A stretch of DNA of 43,508 bases. Origin: an uncultured Sulfuricurvum sp. Its GTDB lineage: Bacteria; Campylobacterota; Campylobacteria; Campylobacterales; Sulfurimonadaceae. Positions 26,972 through 34,834 of this stretch are shown piece after piece. Every line of letters starts with the position of its first letter. Position 1 is the stretch's first letter. Position numbers and translations under genes: made by a program. Location of the stretch: assembly GCA_903844635.1 (NCBI GenBank), contig CAIMUF010000035.1:1-43508 (forward strand), in the 5' to 3' direction. The notes under the pieces were generated by a model. It was not told the DNA's origin. It searched no databases and worked only from the letters and a program-made list of their open reading frames with translations.

Positions 26972-27811
26972 ATGACAGAACAATATCGAATTTTAATTCA
27001 ATGCAACGACGAAAAAGGGTTGGTTTACAAAGTATCCAGTATCTTTTATCATCGAAACTTGAATATTTTATCCAATAACGAATTTGTAGATAAAACCCAT
27101 AACAAGTTTTTTATGCGAAGTGTCGTGAGCGGTGAAGCGGACATGGAAGCACTTAAAAATGAACTGATTGCTGTTCTACCCGTTGATGTACACTTGGATG
27201 TTATCGCTCCGCGTAAAAAACGAATCGTGCTGATGGCAACAAAAGAATCTCATGCTCTTGGAGATATTTTGATACGGTATGAAGCGGGTGAACTGGATGC
27301 AGTTATCGTGGGAGTAGTATCCAATTATGATACGCTTGAAGCATTAGTATCGAAGTTTGATATCCCTTTTTATACCGTATCGCATGAGGGATTGGATAGA
27401 GAAGCTCATGAGGAAAAAGTCTTGGAGTGTTTAAGCTCATTGGGCGAGATTGATTATATGGTATTGGCAAAATATATGCGGATTTTGACTCCTCAATTTG
27501 TAGATGCATACGAAGATAAGATTATCAATATTCATCACTCATTTTTACCGGCGTTTATTGGTGCAAATCCCTATAAACAAGCGTATGAACGAGGGGTGAA
27601 AATTATTGGGGCAACAGCCCATTTTGTCAACAATAATCTCGATGAAGGACCGATTATCGCTCAGAATGTTATTCATATTGATCATGCATACGGATGGGAA
27701 GATATGCAGCGCAGCGGTAGAGATGTTGAGAAGATTGTTCTATCACGAGCATTAAAACTCGCACTTGAAGATCGTATTTTTGTCCACGCTAACCGAACGG
27801 TAATTTTTTAG
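26972..27811 (+). CDS. purU: Formyltetrahydrofolate deformylase
   Basis: The 279-residue protein has an N-terminal ACT domain (YRILIQCNDEKGLVYKVSSIFYHRNLNI) and a C-terminal formyltransferase domain with IINIHHSFLPAFIGANPY (catalytic His) and TAHFVNNNLDEGPIIAQ (catalytic Asp). It hydrolyses 10-formyl-THF to formate and THF, balancing one-carbon pools and feeding formate to purine synthesis. Length is normal. It lies 18 bases after the CiaD-like gene and 3 before trmL. Confidence 0.94.
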   Translation: MTEQYRILIQCNDEKGLVYKVSSIFYHRNLNILSNNEFVDKTHNKFFMRSVVSGEADMEALKNELIAVLPVDVHLDVIAPRKKRIVLMATKESHALGDILIRYEAGELDAVIVGVVSNYDTLEALVSKFDIPFYTVSHEGLDREAHEEKVLECLSSLGEIDYMVLAKYMRILTPQFVDAYEDKIINIHHSFLPAFIGANPYKQAYERGVKIIGATAHFVNNNLDEGPIIAQNVIHIDHAYGWEDMQRSGRDVEKIVLSRALKLALEDRIFVHANRTVIF

Positions 27812-27814
27812 GTT

Positions 27815-28285
27815 ATGTTCAATATCGTATTAATAACTCCACAAATACCAAATAATACCGGTGCTATTGGCAGATTGTGTGTCAATACCGGTTCGACGCT
27901 TCATCTCATTAAACCATTGGGCTTTGACATTGACGAAAAAGCAGTTCGACGGGCAGGTTTGGATTATTGGAATAAAATTGATTTGCACGTTTGGGAAAGT
28001 ATAGAGGATTTTTTCATCCATAATCCTCAAAGCGAGCGTTTCTTTTTTGCTACAACCAAAACAAATCAACCTTATTTTGACCACAAATTTCAATCAGGTG
28101 ATTATCTTTTTTTCGGTAGCGAAACGGCAGGGATTCCAGCTGACATATTAGCGTCTGCACCAAAACAATGTATGACCATACCCATGACCAAAGAGGGGCG
28201 AAGTCTCAATCTTGCTATTAGTACAGGGATAATCTTGTATGAAGCAATCAAACAAAATTTTGTCTCTTATCAAGAAGGTATGTAA
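27815..28285 (+). CDS. trmL: tRNA (cytidine(34)-2'-O)-methyltransferase TrmL
   Basis: The 156-residue SPOUT methyltransferase shows the TrmL pattern: LITPQIPNNTGAIGRLCVNTG at the start, then the knot-forming FFGSETAGIP and IPMTKEGRSLNLAIS. It 2'-O-methylates the wobble base of leucine tRNAs. It is short because it lacks an N-terminal extension, as usual for TrmL. Its stop overlaps the start of a 42-residue membrane ORF by one base. Confidence 0.93.
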   Translation: MFNIVLITPQIPNNTGAIGRLCVNTGSTLHLIKPLGFDIDEKAVRRAGLDYWNKIDLHVWESIEDFFIHNPQSERFFFATTKTNQPYFDHKFQSGDYLFFGSETAGIPADILASAPKQCMTIPMTKEGRSLNLAISTGIILYEAIKQNFVSYQEGM

Positions 28286-28413
28286 TGTTATTCCAAATTT
28301 TTGATTCTTTTATTATCGTTTTATTTGTTCTTTTCATAATTTTTATTTTTAGAGGATACCATCTCTCTAGACGTGAAAAAGAATATGATAATGATGAATC
28401 TAAAACGCATTAA
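28285..28413 (+). CDS. Putative 42-residue single-span membrane protein
   Basis: The ORF starts at base 28285, inside the trmL stop (TAATG), with AAGGT 5 bases ahead. The product begins MLFQIFDS, then a strongly hydrophobic helix (FIIVLFVLFIIFIF), then GYHLSRREKEYDNDES, a charged tail. Translation coupling to trmL and the ribosome site make it a credible gene. No family is recognised. Its stop overlaps a possible convergent small ORF by 4 bases. Confidence 0.55.
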   Translation: MLFQIFDSFIIVLFVLFIIFIFRGYHLSRREKEYDNDESKTH

Positions 28414-28493
28414 AATAATTGTGATGCCCATTTTTTCATTTTTGTTTCGAAACGATTCATAAATCCACTTGCTTTAATAATAACCTTTGCCAT
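28410..28493 (-). CDS. Possible 27-residue basic amphipathic peptide
   Basis: The ORF starts at base 28493 with GGAG a few bases ahead and encodes MAKVIIKASGFMNRF followed by a Lys/Trp-rich end finishing in SQLF. It is basic and could form an amphipathic helix. Its stop overlaps that of the 42-residue ORF by 4 bases (TTAA), the same arrangement as at 8145-8148. The evidence is thin; it may be chance. Confidence 0.28.
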   Translation of the reverse strand: MAKVIIKASGFMNRFETKMKKWASQLF

Positions 28494-28568
28494 TTTCTCC
28501 GCCTTTTAGTATTTTAAATTGTCAAATAGTAAGGTATTTGAGAAATAAAGATTAAAAATATTGCAATT

Positions 28569-28595
28569 TGACATATTTTTCTGAATAATATGTCA
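28569..28595. promoter_or_regulatory. Candidate operator/promoter of the S24 repressor
   Basis: TGACATATT (28569-28577) and AATATGTCA (28587-28595) form a perfect 9-base dyad around a 9-base spacer. A consensus TTGACA (28568-28573) lies in the left arm, so a bound protein would cover the promoter. Upstream, TGTCAAAT at 28520-28527 is the reverse complement of ATTTGACA at 28566-28573, a possible second half-site. GGGAG about 11 bases before the ATG is the ribosome site. Autorepression is inferred. Confidence 0.5.
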
Positions 28596-28634
28596 TAATG
28601 TCTTCAGTAAATCGATTAAAGGGAGTGTTTTATT

Positions 28635-29294
28635 ATGAAAAGTTTTTTTGATATAGTAGAAACGATTAAAGATGTTGTCTCAGGAGAATTTGCGGAGAAG
28701 AAAGTATTTGATAAAGATGTTGCAGAGTTATTGGATATTTCACAAATGAACTTTGCTACTATGAAAAAAAGAAATAAAATTCCCTTTAATGAGTTACTTG
28801 ATTTTTGTGCCAAGCGCTCTATTGCAATCAATTGGCTTTTGTACAACCAGTCGCCTGAAAGCTTGATAGAGCCAACAAATCGTTTTTACATGGTTCGATA
28901 TTTTTCTTCAGTAAGTGCATCTGCTGGCGGTGGTGCAGACAATGCCGATTTTGATTTTGAACCGTTGATGCTTGAAGGAAATTTCGTAGCTACGTTGGGT
29001 GGAGAGAAAGAACTACGCTTTATAGAAGCAATAAACGTATCCGGTGATTCGATGGAACCTTCTTTTAGCTATAACGATATTGTTTTTATTAATCGATCAA
29101 AAACGGATGTTGGACGGGGTGGAATTTTTACGATTCGCACAGAACATGGACTTTTTATTAAGCGAGTACAAGTGAGAATTGATGGGAAACTGGATATTAT
29201 TTCGGACAATAAAGACTATCCTATTTCCATTGCACGACGTGATGAAGTGGAGATTATTGGTCGTGTGGTTGGGCGATTTGGGTGCGTTGACTGA
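28635..29294 (+). CDS. S24-type self-cleaving repressor (phage CI-like)
   Basis: The 219-residue protein has an N-terminal CI-type helix-turn-helix (KDVAELLDISQMNFATMKKRNKIP region, about 27-70) and a C-terminal S24 peptidase domain with catalytic Ser139 in VSGDSMEPS and Lys176 in LFIKRV. An Ala97-Gly98 pair in SASAGGG is placed like the self-cleavage site of CI/LexA repressors. It should bind DNA as a dimer and cleave itself on RecA activation. No phage genes lie nearby, so it may be a domesticated stress regulator. A strong dyad sits over its promoter. Target genes are unknown; the following NlpC/P60 gene, 21 bases on, could be one. Confidence 0.82.
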   Translation: MKSFFDIVETIKDVVSGEFAEKKVFDKDVAELLDISQMNFATMKKRNKIPFNELLDFCAKRSIAINWLLYNQSPESLIEPTNRFYMVRYFSSVSASAGGGADNADFDFEPLMLEGNFVATLGGEKELRFIEAINVSGDSMEPSFSYNDIVFINRSKTDVGRGGIFTIRTEHGLFIKRVQVRIDGKLDIISDNKDYPISIARRDEVEIIGRVVGRFGCVD

Positions 29295-29315
29295 TAAATT
29301 TTAAAGGTTTTTTGA

Positions 29316-30782
29316 ATGATTTTTTTTAGATATGTAGCTTTTACTTTAATTGTAATTTTGAGTGGTTGCGGTACTAAGAATAGTCCTGTAGTAATTAAAG
29401 CAGTGCCAGCTGTTCATGTCCCACCTATGTGCATTGAGAGTAATGTTACAACTTTTTCCGATGATATAACATTAGCACAAGAGATTGAAATTGAAATTCC
29501 ACAAAAAGCTGCTAAGGTTAGTGATCTTGATCATTATCCTCAAGCTATGGCTCCCTACGTCAATTTAAATGCCAATAATCAAGCAAATTTGTACGAAATT
29601 CAAAAACATTTTGATGAAAATTATTATCGCCCATGGACGTATCAAGCTGCACCTATTTGTGCGAAAGAAGCTGGCTGGTATATAAGTGCTTTTAGAGCTG
29701 GTTTTGGAAGTAATTTAAGACCTCTTCCTTTATCATGGTTTTCGGAAATGGAAAAACAAAGTAATTTTCAAGCATTTTCATCATTAAATCAATCCGGAAT
29801 TGCAATTAAATACATGAATATGCGTGTATTTCCAACTGCAAATCCCTTGTATAAAAATCCGCAAAAAGCTGGTGACGGATATCCTTTTGATTTACTTCAA
29901 AATAGCAGTGTAGCGTTTAATGAGCCTCTTTTTATTTCACATGCTTCCTTGGATGGAGCGTGGGTCTATATTTTTACCAATAGCGCTTCGGGATGGGTTG
30001 AAGCAAACAGTGTCGTTGTATTGAATAACGAGCAAATTGAAAGCTTAAAAAGAAAAGAGAAACTTTTTATTACTGATGATAAAATTCCTTTACGTGACAG
30101 GGATAAGCGCTTTGTAGCGTATTCACGGATTGGCATGGTTCTTCCGCTTGTAGAAGTGACAAATGATAATTATAAAGCTTTATATGTTGACAACAGTGGA
30201 ACAATTAAAGAACTTTTTGTACCAAAAGAGTCAGCGCATATTGGAAGCAGTTTAATAAATAAAGATGAATTGATGAAGCTAGGCAGCCATTTGTTACGTA
30301 ATACATATGGATGGGGTGGGATGTTTGAAGAGCGTGACTGCTCCTCCATGATTCGTGATTTTGTCACTCCTTTTGGCATTTGGTTACCGCGAAATTCTGC
30401 CCAGCAAGCAAAAAAAGGCGAAGTGATATCTTTCAATGATTTGAATAATACGCAAAAAATTGCCTTAATCAAAGAAAAAGGTATTCCCTTTGAAACGATT
30501 TTGTACAAAAAAGGGCATGTCCTTTTGTATGTAGGAACGTATGAAAACAGTGTTATGGTAATGCACAATATTTGGGGTATTCGGACAAAAGACAAAGAAG
30601 GGCTTAAAGGGAGAGTAATTGTAGGTCGTGCTGTAATAAGTACGCTTGAACTTGGAGCAGATGTTGAGAATTTCGATGCTAGTAATATGCTGCTGAGTAC
30701 ATTGCTTAGTATGAATATTTTTACAAAAGCTCCGATTCCTATCGCACAAAAAAAGGAAAAAGGAAAACTCTCTAAGATTTAA
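29316..30782 (+). CDS. SH3/NlpC-P60 cell-wall peptidase lipoprotein
   Basis: The 488-residue protein has a lipoprotein signal with lipobox LSGC (Cys18), an N-terminal NlpC/P60 stabilising domain, SH3-like repeats (residues about 150-290, for example WVEANSVVVL), and a C40 peptidase domain with Cys342 in ERDCSSM, His401 in KGHVLLYVG and a later histidine in VMHNIWG. Such enzymes cut the gamma-D-Glu-meso-DAP bond of peptidoglycan peptides. It is anchored in the outer or inner membrane by lipid. AGG with a T-rich spacer precedes the ATG. Its 3' end overlaps the convergent rod-like gene by 11 bases. Confidence 0.87.
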   Translation: MIFFRYVAFTLIVILSGCGTKNSPVVIKAVPAVHVPPMCIESNVTTFSDDITLAQEIEIEIPQKAAKVSDLDHYPQAMAPYVNLNANNQANLYEIQKHFDENYYRPWTYQAAPICAKEAGWYISAFRAGFGSNLRPLPLSWFSEMEKQSNFQAFSSLNQSGIAIKYMNMRVFPTANPLYKNPQKAGDGYPFDLLQNSSVAFNEPLFISHASLDGAWVYIFTNSASGWVEANSVVVLNNEQIESLKRKEKLFITDDKIPLRDRDKRFVAYSRIGMVLPLVEVTNDNYKALYVDNSGTIKELFVPKESAHIGSSLINKDELMKLGSHLLRNTYGWGGMFEERDCSSMIRDFVTPFGIWLPRNSAQQAKKGEVISFNDLNNTQKIALIKEKGIPFETILYKKGHVLLYVGTYENSVMVMHNIWGIRTKDKEGLKGRVIVGRAVISTLELGADVENFDASNMLLSTLLSMNIFTKAPIPIAQKKEKGKLSKI

Positions 30783-31077
30783 TATCGAGCAATGAGCCTA
30801 ACATATTATCCTGAGTTCGGATGGCATTTACATTTGCCTGTGTTACTTTTTCGATAGAGATTTGATCTGTGATCTCTTTCGTTAGATTAGTTTGCGATTT
30901 TTCGCTTCTATTGTCATCTGCACGAGATGTTACCGCTTGGGTAGAATTATTACTACTTTCTTTGATAACGGTATTCTGAGGTATAAATCTATCCGTATTT
31001 ACATTGGCTACATTATTAGCACTATTATTCATGTACGTTTGATTAGACATAATAGAGGAAACATTGGAGCTTATCAT
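30772..31077 (-). CDS. Miniature flagellar rod/hook-like protein
   Basis: The 101-residue protein starts MISSNVSSIMSNQTYMNNSA and NNVANVNT, the N-terminal motif of flagellar axial proteins. It ends with LTKEITDQISIEKVTQANVNAI and MLGSLLDIKS, the typical rod C-terminal helix. Between them is a 40-residue Ser/Asn/Thr-rich linker instead of a D1 domain. It is shorter than FlgB or FlgC (about 130-160). It might be a rod component or an adaptor, exported by the flagellar apparatus; an alternative is a remnant of a rod gene, but it is intact and has AAGGG 6 bases before the ATG. It is convergent with the NlpC/P60 gene. Confidence 0.72.
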   Translation of the reverse strand: MISSNVSSIMSNQTYMNNSANNVANVNTDRFIPQNTVIKESSNNSTQAVTSRADDNRSEKSQTNLTKEITDQISIEKVTQANVNAIRTQDNMLGSLLDIKS

Positions 31078-31115
31078 ATGAAGCCCTTTATTATTAGATA
31101 AAATAGTATAGAACT

Positions 31116-31135
31116 AGCCACCTTAAGAGATGGCT
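31116..31135. terminator. Hairpin downstream of dapD
   Basis: AGCCA and TGGCT flank a CTTAAGAG centre, giving a 20-base near-perfect hairpin just past the dapD stop. The T-run on the dapD transcript side is weak, so terminator activity is uncertain; the hairpin also lies just upstream of the rod-like gene. Confidence 0.3.
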
Positions 31136-31146
31136 AAAAATAAAGG

Positions 31147-32343
31147 TTAATGTAAGTCTGCGTTGAGTTTTACTTCACGGGTTGAACGTCGGATGAGGAG
31201 TTGTCCTGTTGTTGAGTCTTGACGATAATGGATACCGTTAAGAGCTACTAACTCTTTTCCTTTGAAACTTGTTCCGCTCAATACTGTATTTGGGTTTGCT
31301 TCTTGAATTTTAGAAAGTTCTTCGGCACTTACTGTAAATTTGGTTCCCGCTAATACAGCGATGCCTGCATCGACGATACAACCATCACCCAATGCGATAC
31401 CCGTGACCGAATTGGCACCCAAAAGAGTATTTTTTCCGATAGTGACAGGGATACCGTCCGTTCCGCTGAGTACGCCAAGGATGGAAGCACCCCCGCCCAC
31501 GTCTGAGCCATCACCTACGATAGCAGAGCTTGAGATACGTCCTTCAACCATACTGACACCGGTTGTTCCTGCATTGAAGTTCACATAACTCGCACCCGGC
31601 ATAATCGTTGTTCCTGCATGAAGCTGGGCTCCAAAACGAACTTTTGAATCATCCAGTACGCGAGTATTATTTGCTGGGATGATGTGTTGGAGATAGCGTG
31701 GAAACTTATCGACAAAATCAATTTTTGGGTATTCGTTGGCAAATTTAAGTTCGATCTCGTTTTCACGAAGCCATTCAAGCTCGATCGGTTGACCATCTGA
31801 CCATGCCACATTGTGCAATGCACCAAAGGCACCATTGAGATTGAGGGAACGTAGAGGGACTTTTGATGATGAAAGAGCGTAAAGCTTGAGATAAGTTCCC
31901 TCAACGCTGACACAGGCAACATCGTTAAAAAGGATCACGAGACGAAACTCGCCATCACGCATACCGCGTTCTTTGATTTGATTGTAAAGAGCGGAAATAA
32001 TTTGAATATTTTTATGAGCATCACCATACGCTTCATCAGCATACGGAGTAAATGCATTCAAACATCCTTCTAAAAATTTGACCGTAATCGGAACAATTAC
32101 TTCATCTGCTGTAAAATCAATCTCAATTCCTTGCTCTTGAGCATTTTTGATAAAGATAGCAGCACTGCCGAAGTTTTCATTCCAGTTAATATGGGGGTAA
32201 GTAGCTTGGAGGATTTTATCACTGTTAAGCTGACCAAAATCAACACGGCAAATTCCGAATGCTAGAGGATTTTTATACCCTTGTGCGTTTTGGATTTCAT
32301 TGACGCACTCTTTGAAAGCACTTTCTGTTTCTATTCTATTCAT
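31147..32343 (-). CDS. dapD: Tetrahydrodipicolinate N-succinyltransferase (long type)
   Basis: The 398-residue protein is the long DapD type found in Campylobacterota. Residues about 230-345 form hexapeptide left-handed beta-helix repeats, seen in VRFGAQLHAGTTIMPGASYV, MVEGRISSSAIVGDGSDVGG and IGKNTLLGANSVTGIALGDG. It succinylates tetrahydrodipicolinate on the route to meso-DAP and lysine. The start has AGAGAG 6 bases upstream, inside a dyad described separately. Well-defined family; standalone gene. Confidence 0.9.
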   Translation of the reverse strand: MNRIETESAFKECVNEIQNAQGYKNPLAFGICRVDFGQLNSDKILQATYPHINWNENFGSAAIFIKNAQEQGIEIDFTADEVIVPITVKFLEGCLNAFTPYADEAYGDAHKNIQIISALYNQIKERGMRDGEFRLVILFNDVACVSVEGTYLKLYALSSSKVPLRSLNLNGAFGALHNVAWSDGQPIELEWLRENEIELKFANEYPKIDFVDKFPRYLQHIIPANNTRVLDDSKVRFGAQLHAGTTIMPGASYVNFNAGTTGVSMVEGRISSSAIVGDGSDVGGGASILGVLSGTDGIPVTIGKNTLLGANSVTGIALGDGCIVDAGIAVLAGTKFTVSAEELSKIQEANPNTVLSGTSFKGKELVALNGIHYRQDSTTGQLLIRRSTREVKLNADLH

Positions 32344-32349
32344 TAAGAC

Positions 32350-32390
32350 TCTCTTGTTTAAAATTTAATTCCGAATTTTAGCACAAGAGA
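32350..32390. promoter_or_regulatory. Nested dyad upstream of dapD, covering its ribosome site
   Basis: TCTCTTGT (32350-32357) pairs with ACAAGAGA (32383-32390), and inside it TAAAATT (32359-32365) pairs with AATTTTA (32374-32380) around an 8-base loop. On the dapD strand the near arm contains most of the AAGAGAG ribosome site. The same DNA has a possible extended -10 (TGCTAAAAT) for dapD. It may be an operator, or an mRNA hairpin masking the ribosome site if transcription begins further upstream. Confidence 0.45.
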
Positions 32391-32416
32391 CTAGAGTTGT
32401 GTTGAAGATCCCATGT

Positions 32417-32422
32417 TATACT
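32417..32422 (+). promoter_or_regulatory. Candidate extended -10 element of ankyrin-htpX operon
   Basis: TATACT preceded by TGT (extended -10 type) lies 28 bases before the ankyrin-gene ATG. Confidence 0.4.
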
Positions 32423-32449
32423 GCGTATAAATTATTTTGTGGAACTATT

Positions 32450-32935
32450 ATGGAACAGTGGATTGAACTTTTAAAAGCTAATAATTATTTAGGTATCAAG
32501 CAGTATTTAAAAAAAGGTGCTTCTGCTAATGAGAGCGAAGAAAATGGAGAATCGGTCATTTGTTTTGCTCTTCGTTATCATTGCGATTTAGAAATACTTG
32601 AATTGTTAATTTCAGAGGGTGCAGATTTGTATGAAACGGATAATGAAGGAGTGAGTGTCTTTGATGTTGCTGTGACGTATAATAATCTTTTTTTGATTGA
32701 GAAGCTGATTAAAGATGGATTTGATGTCAACAAATCGACACGTCGTAGTGGATTCACCCCTTTGATGGGAGCCGTATGTTATGGACGGATTGAAGTGATT
32801 CAAAAACTGTTGGATATGGGAGTGGACGTCAAAGCACGGGACGGACATGGATTAACTGCTATTGACTTTGCCCGCAAAATGCATAAAAAAGCAATTTTGG
32901 CCTTACTTCAAGGAGAAAAAGATGGAACAGTTTAA
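32450..32935 (+). CDS. Ankyrin-repeat protein
   Basis: I choose the ATG at 32450 ([13 protein letters not shown]). The 161-residue protein is a stack of about four ankyrin repeats ([92 protein letters not shown], each within a 33-residue unit). No signal peptide; a cytoplasmic binding protein. It overlaps htpX by 14 bases, so the two are made together, and it might assist HtpX, but no partner is proven. Confidence 0.85.
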   Translation: MEQWIELLKANNYLGIKQYLKKGASANESEENGESVICFALRYHCDLEILELLISEGADLYETDNEGVSVFDVAVTYNNLFLIEKLIKDGFDVNKSTRRSGFTPLMGAVCYGRIEVIQKLLDMGVDVKARDGHGLTAIDFARKMHKKAILALLQGEKDGTV

Positions 32936-33812
32936 AACATTTTTATTGCTTGGAAGTCTTAGTGTCGTATTGGTGTTTATCGGCGGCTATTTAGGGGGTC
33001 AGATGGGAATGCTCATCGCTCTCATTATGGCAGGTGGAATGAATTTTTATGCTTATTATTTCTCGGATACGGCGATTTTGAAACACTACAATGCAGTTGA
33101 AGTAGATCCCAGAGAAGCGCCAATGCTGTATCGAGTTGTTGAAAGACTGGTTGATCGTGCTGAGCTTCCTATGCCAAAAGTTTATATCATTCACGATCAT
33201 ATTCCTAATGCGTTTGCTACAGGACGTAACCCTCAGCACGCAGCTGTGGCAATTACAACGGGATTATTAGAATTACTCAACGAAGAAGAAGTGGAGGGGG
33301 TTATGGCTCATGAACTTTCTCATGTACGCCATCGTGACATTCTCATTGCAACGGTTGCGGCCACCATTGCCGGGGCGATTGCATTTATCGCCAATATGCT
33401 CCAGTTTGGAGCAATTTTTGGAAATCGTAATAATAGAGGAATTAATCCGATTATGATGATTGCGATGGCGATTATTTTGCCCATCGCCGCAAGTGTTATT
33501 CAAATGACGATTAGCCGTTCACGTGAGTTTATGGCGGATGAGGGGGCTGCAAAATTGACAAGGCATCCTGAGTGGCTTCAAAGTGCTCTCGTAAAATTAA
33601 CAAATTATAATGGACGAGGAGAAGTGCAGGGTGCTACACCTGAAAATGCACACATGTTTATTATTAGTCCATTTGACGGGAAAAACTTTTCATTTTCAAA
33701 TCTTTTTAGAACGCATCCCACAACCGAACAAAGATTGGAACGACTGGAAGCATTAAAAAACCAAATTAACACAGAAGAATCGTCAAAATTGTATGATCGT
33801 CATTACAGTTAA
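32922..33812 (+). CDS. htpX: Membrane zinc metalloprotease HtpX
   Basis: The start at 32922 has AAGGAG ahead. The 296-residue protein has TM helices at about 6-24 and 26-46, the zinc motif HELSH at 130-134, two more TM helices (about 145-165 and 185-205), and the third ligand Glu in [10 protein letters not shown]. HtpX degrades misfolded membrane proteins with its active site in the cytoplasm, together with FtsH. Since the FtsH homologue at 22041-23699 lacks a protease site, HtpX is the only membrane quality-control protease with an intact site in this window. It overlaps the ankyrin gene by 14 bases. Confidence 0.93.
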   Translation: MEQFKTFLLLGSLSVVLVFIGGYLGGQMGMLIALIMAGGMNFYAYYFSDTAILKHYNAVEVDPREAPMLYRVVERLVDRAELPMPKVYIIHDHIPNAFATGRNPQHAAVAITTGLLELLNEEEVEGVMAHELSHVRHRDILIATVAATIAGAIAFIANMLQFGAIFGNRNNRGINPIMMIAMAIILPIAASVIQMTISRSREFMADEGAAKLTRHPEWLQSALVKLTNYNGRGEVQGATPENAHMFIISPFDGKNFSFSNLFRTHPTTEQRLERLEALKNQINTEESSKLYDRHYS

Positions 33813-33815
33813 ATA

Positions 33816-33953
33816 TTATTCATGTTCGATTTTTAGTGTAAAATAAGGCTTTTTAGCCACTGTCGAACGTGTTTTATGAAAAAAATAACGCCGATACAAA
33901 GCGTAAACGATCATCATAAAGATTAAGGCAATAATTAAAAAACCTATCATCAT
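33816..33953 (-). CDS. Putative 45-residue single-span membrane protein
   Basis: The ORF runs from ATG 33953 to the stop at 33816, with a near-perfect AAGGAGG 6 bases before the ATG. The product starts MMIGFLIIALIFMMIVYALY, one transmembrane helix, followed by RRYFFHKTRSTVAKK and a C-terminal KIEHE, so the basic tail is probably cytoplasmic. It lies 57 bases downstream of the cinA-like gene on the same strand, with a possible TATACT promoter in between. It is convergent with htpX. An inverted repeat (GTTCGA 33824-33829 / TCGAAC 33863-33868) lies inside the ORF. No family recognised. Confidence 0.55.
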   Translation of the reverse strand: MMIGFLIIALIFMMIVYALYRRYFFHKTRSTVAKKPYFTLKIEHE

Positions 33954-34010
33954 TTCATTCCTCCTTAGAGTCTATAAAAAGTATATCGTCATTGCAATAA
34001 TAATTTTTAA

Positions 34011-34751
34011 TTATAGAACCTTAAAAAGGATCGACTTGTTCGTTAAATCATGGATAAAGAGATTAAAATTATCATCACACAATGTTTTATCGGGGGATGC
34101 AATAGAAATTTCTACGGTAGGAATACCATTGGTTATCATCGGAAGAGATGAAAAATCAACGCTTGGATTAAGATTTTCCATAACTTCTATAAGGGTGTTT
34201 TCACTTGTTTGAGCGATCAGTGTTTTTCGATACATCTTCTCTGCCAAGGGATAAAAACGCTCCAATGCTTCTTCAACCATAGGATGAGACATCTCTGGAA
34301 ACCCCGGAATGAAGAAATAACGATTGTCTAGATAAAACCCCGACATATTATTGATAACGTTATGCAATAATTCGGACTTTTTAGGCAACATTGCCATAGT
34401 AATACGATGGGGAAATGCCTGATCTCCAAATCGCTCAAGAATATCCGAATAAAATGATGGATGAGAAACAAGGATACCGTCACTAAAAACATCACTGGCA
34501 ATTTGGCGGGTTAGATCATCAGGAGTAGACCCAATACCACCAAAACTAAACATGACACCATTAGGATCTTTTTTAATAAGGGTATAAATCGAATGGATGA
34601 GCTCTCTGTCATCTTTGATGATAAATGTTGAAAATAAAACGTGTCCTCGATGTAAAAGAGCATCGCGAACGAAGTCAAAATGTTTGTCAATTCTGCGACC
34701 ATTGAGAATTTCAGAGCCGATAATAACGGCATAAAAGTGTGGTGTTTTCAT
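34011..34751 (-). CDS. CinA N-terminal-type (molybdopterin-binding fold) protein
   Basis: The 246-residue protein has the COG1058/CinA N-terminal domain: AVIIGSEILNGRRID at 9-22 and SFGGIGSTPDDLTR around 69-82, then the family PGFPEM. It lacks the C-terminal CinA amidohydrolase domain (full CinA is about 400 residues), as in the many stand-alone forms. COG1058 proteins act as ADP-ribose/CoA pyrophosphatases in nucleotide recycling, which is the best guess here. There is no ribosome site, and TATAAT lies only 6 bases before the ATG, which suggests a leaderless mRNA. Confidence 0.82.
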   Translation of the reverse strand: MKTPHFYAVIIGSEILNGRRIDKHFDFVRDALLHRGHVLFSTFIIKDDRELIHSIYTLIKKDPNGVMFSFGGIGSTPDDLTRQIASDVFSDGILVSHPSFYSDILERFGDQAFPHRITMAMLPKKSELLHNVINNMSGFYLDNRYFFIPGFPEMSHPMVEEALERFYPLAEKMYRKTLIAQTSENTLIEVMENLNPSVDFSSLPMITNGIPTVEISIASPDKTLCDDNFNLFIHDLTNKSILFKVL

Positions 34752-34757
34752 CTGTTT

Positions 34758-34763
34758 ATTATA
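34758..34763 (-). promoter_or_regulatory. Candidate -10 element of cinA-like gene (leaderless)
   Basis: Consensus TATAAT on the minus strand ends 6 bases before the ATG of the cinA-like gene. With initiation about 7 bases downstream, the transcript would begin at the A of the ATG. No Shine-Dalgarno is present. Confidence 0.45.
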
Positions 34764-34834
34764 GCGTAACAGCCATTTTTAACCAATATACCGCTAGAAT
34801 AAAGCTATTAAATAATGACAATTGGATAAGAATT

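Noticed and set aside
28635-30782. A prophage remnant beginning with the S24 repressor and NlpC/P60 gene
   Set aside because: No integrase, excisionase, structural or attachment sequences; the NlpC/P60 protein is a lipoprotein with SH3 domains, not a phage tail peptidase.
34739-34834. Longer glyS start at 34739
   Set aside because: It would begin inside the divergent cinA-like gene and adds residues not seen in GlyS; MVKPLLIEIGVEELPA at 34835 is the family start with a ribosome site.
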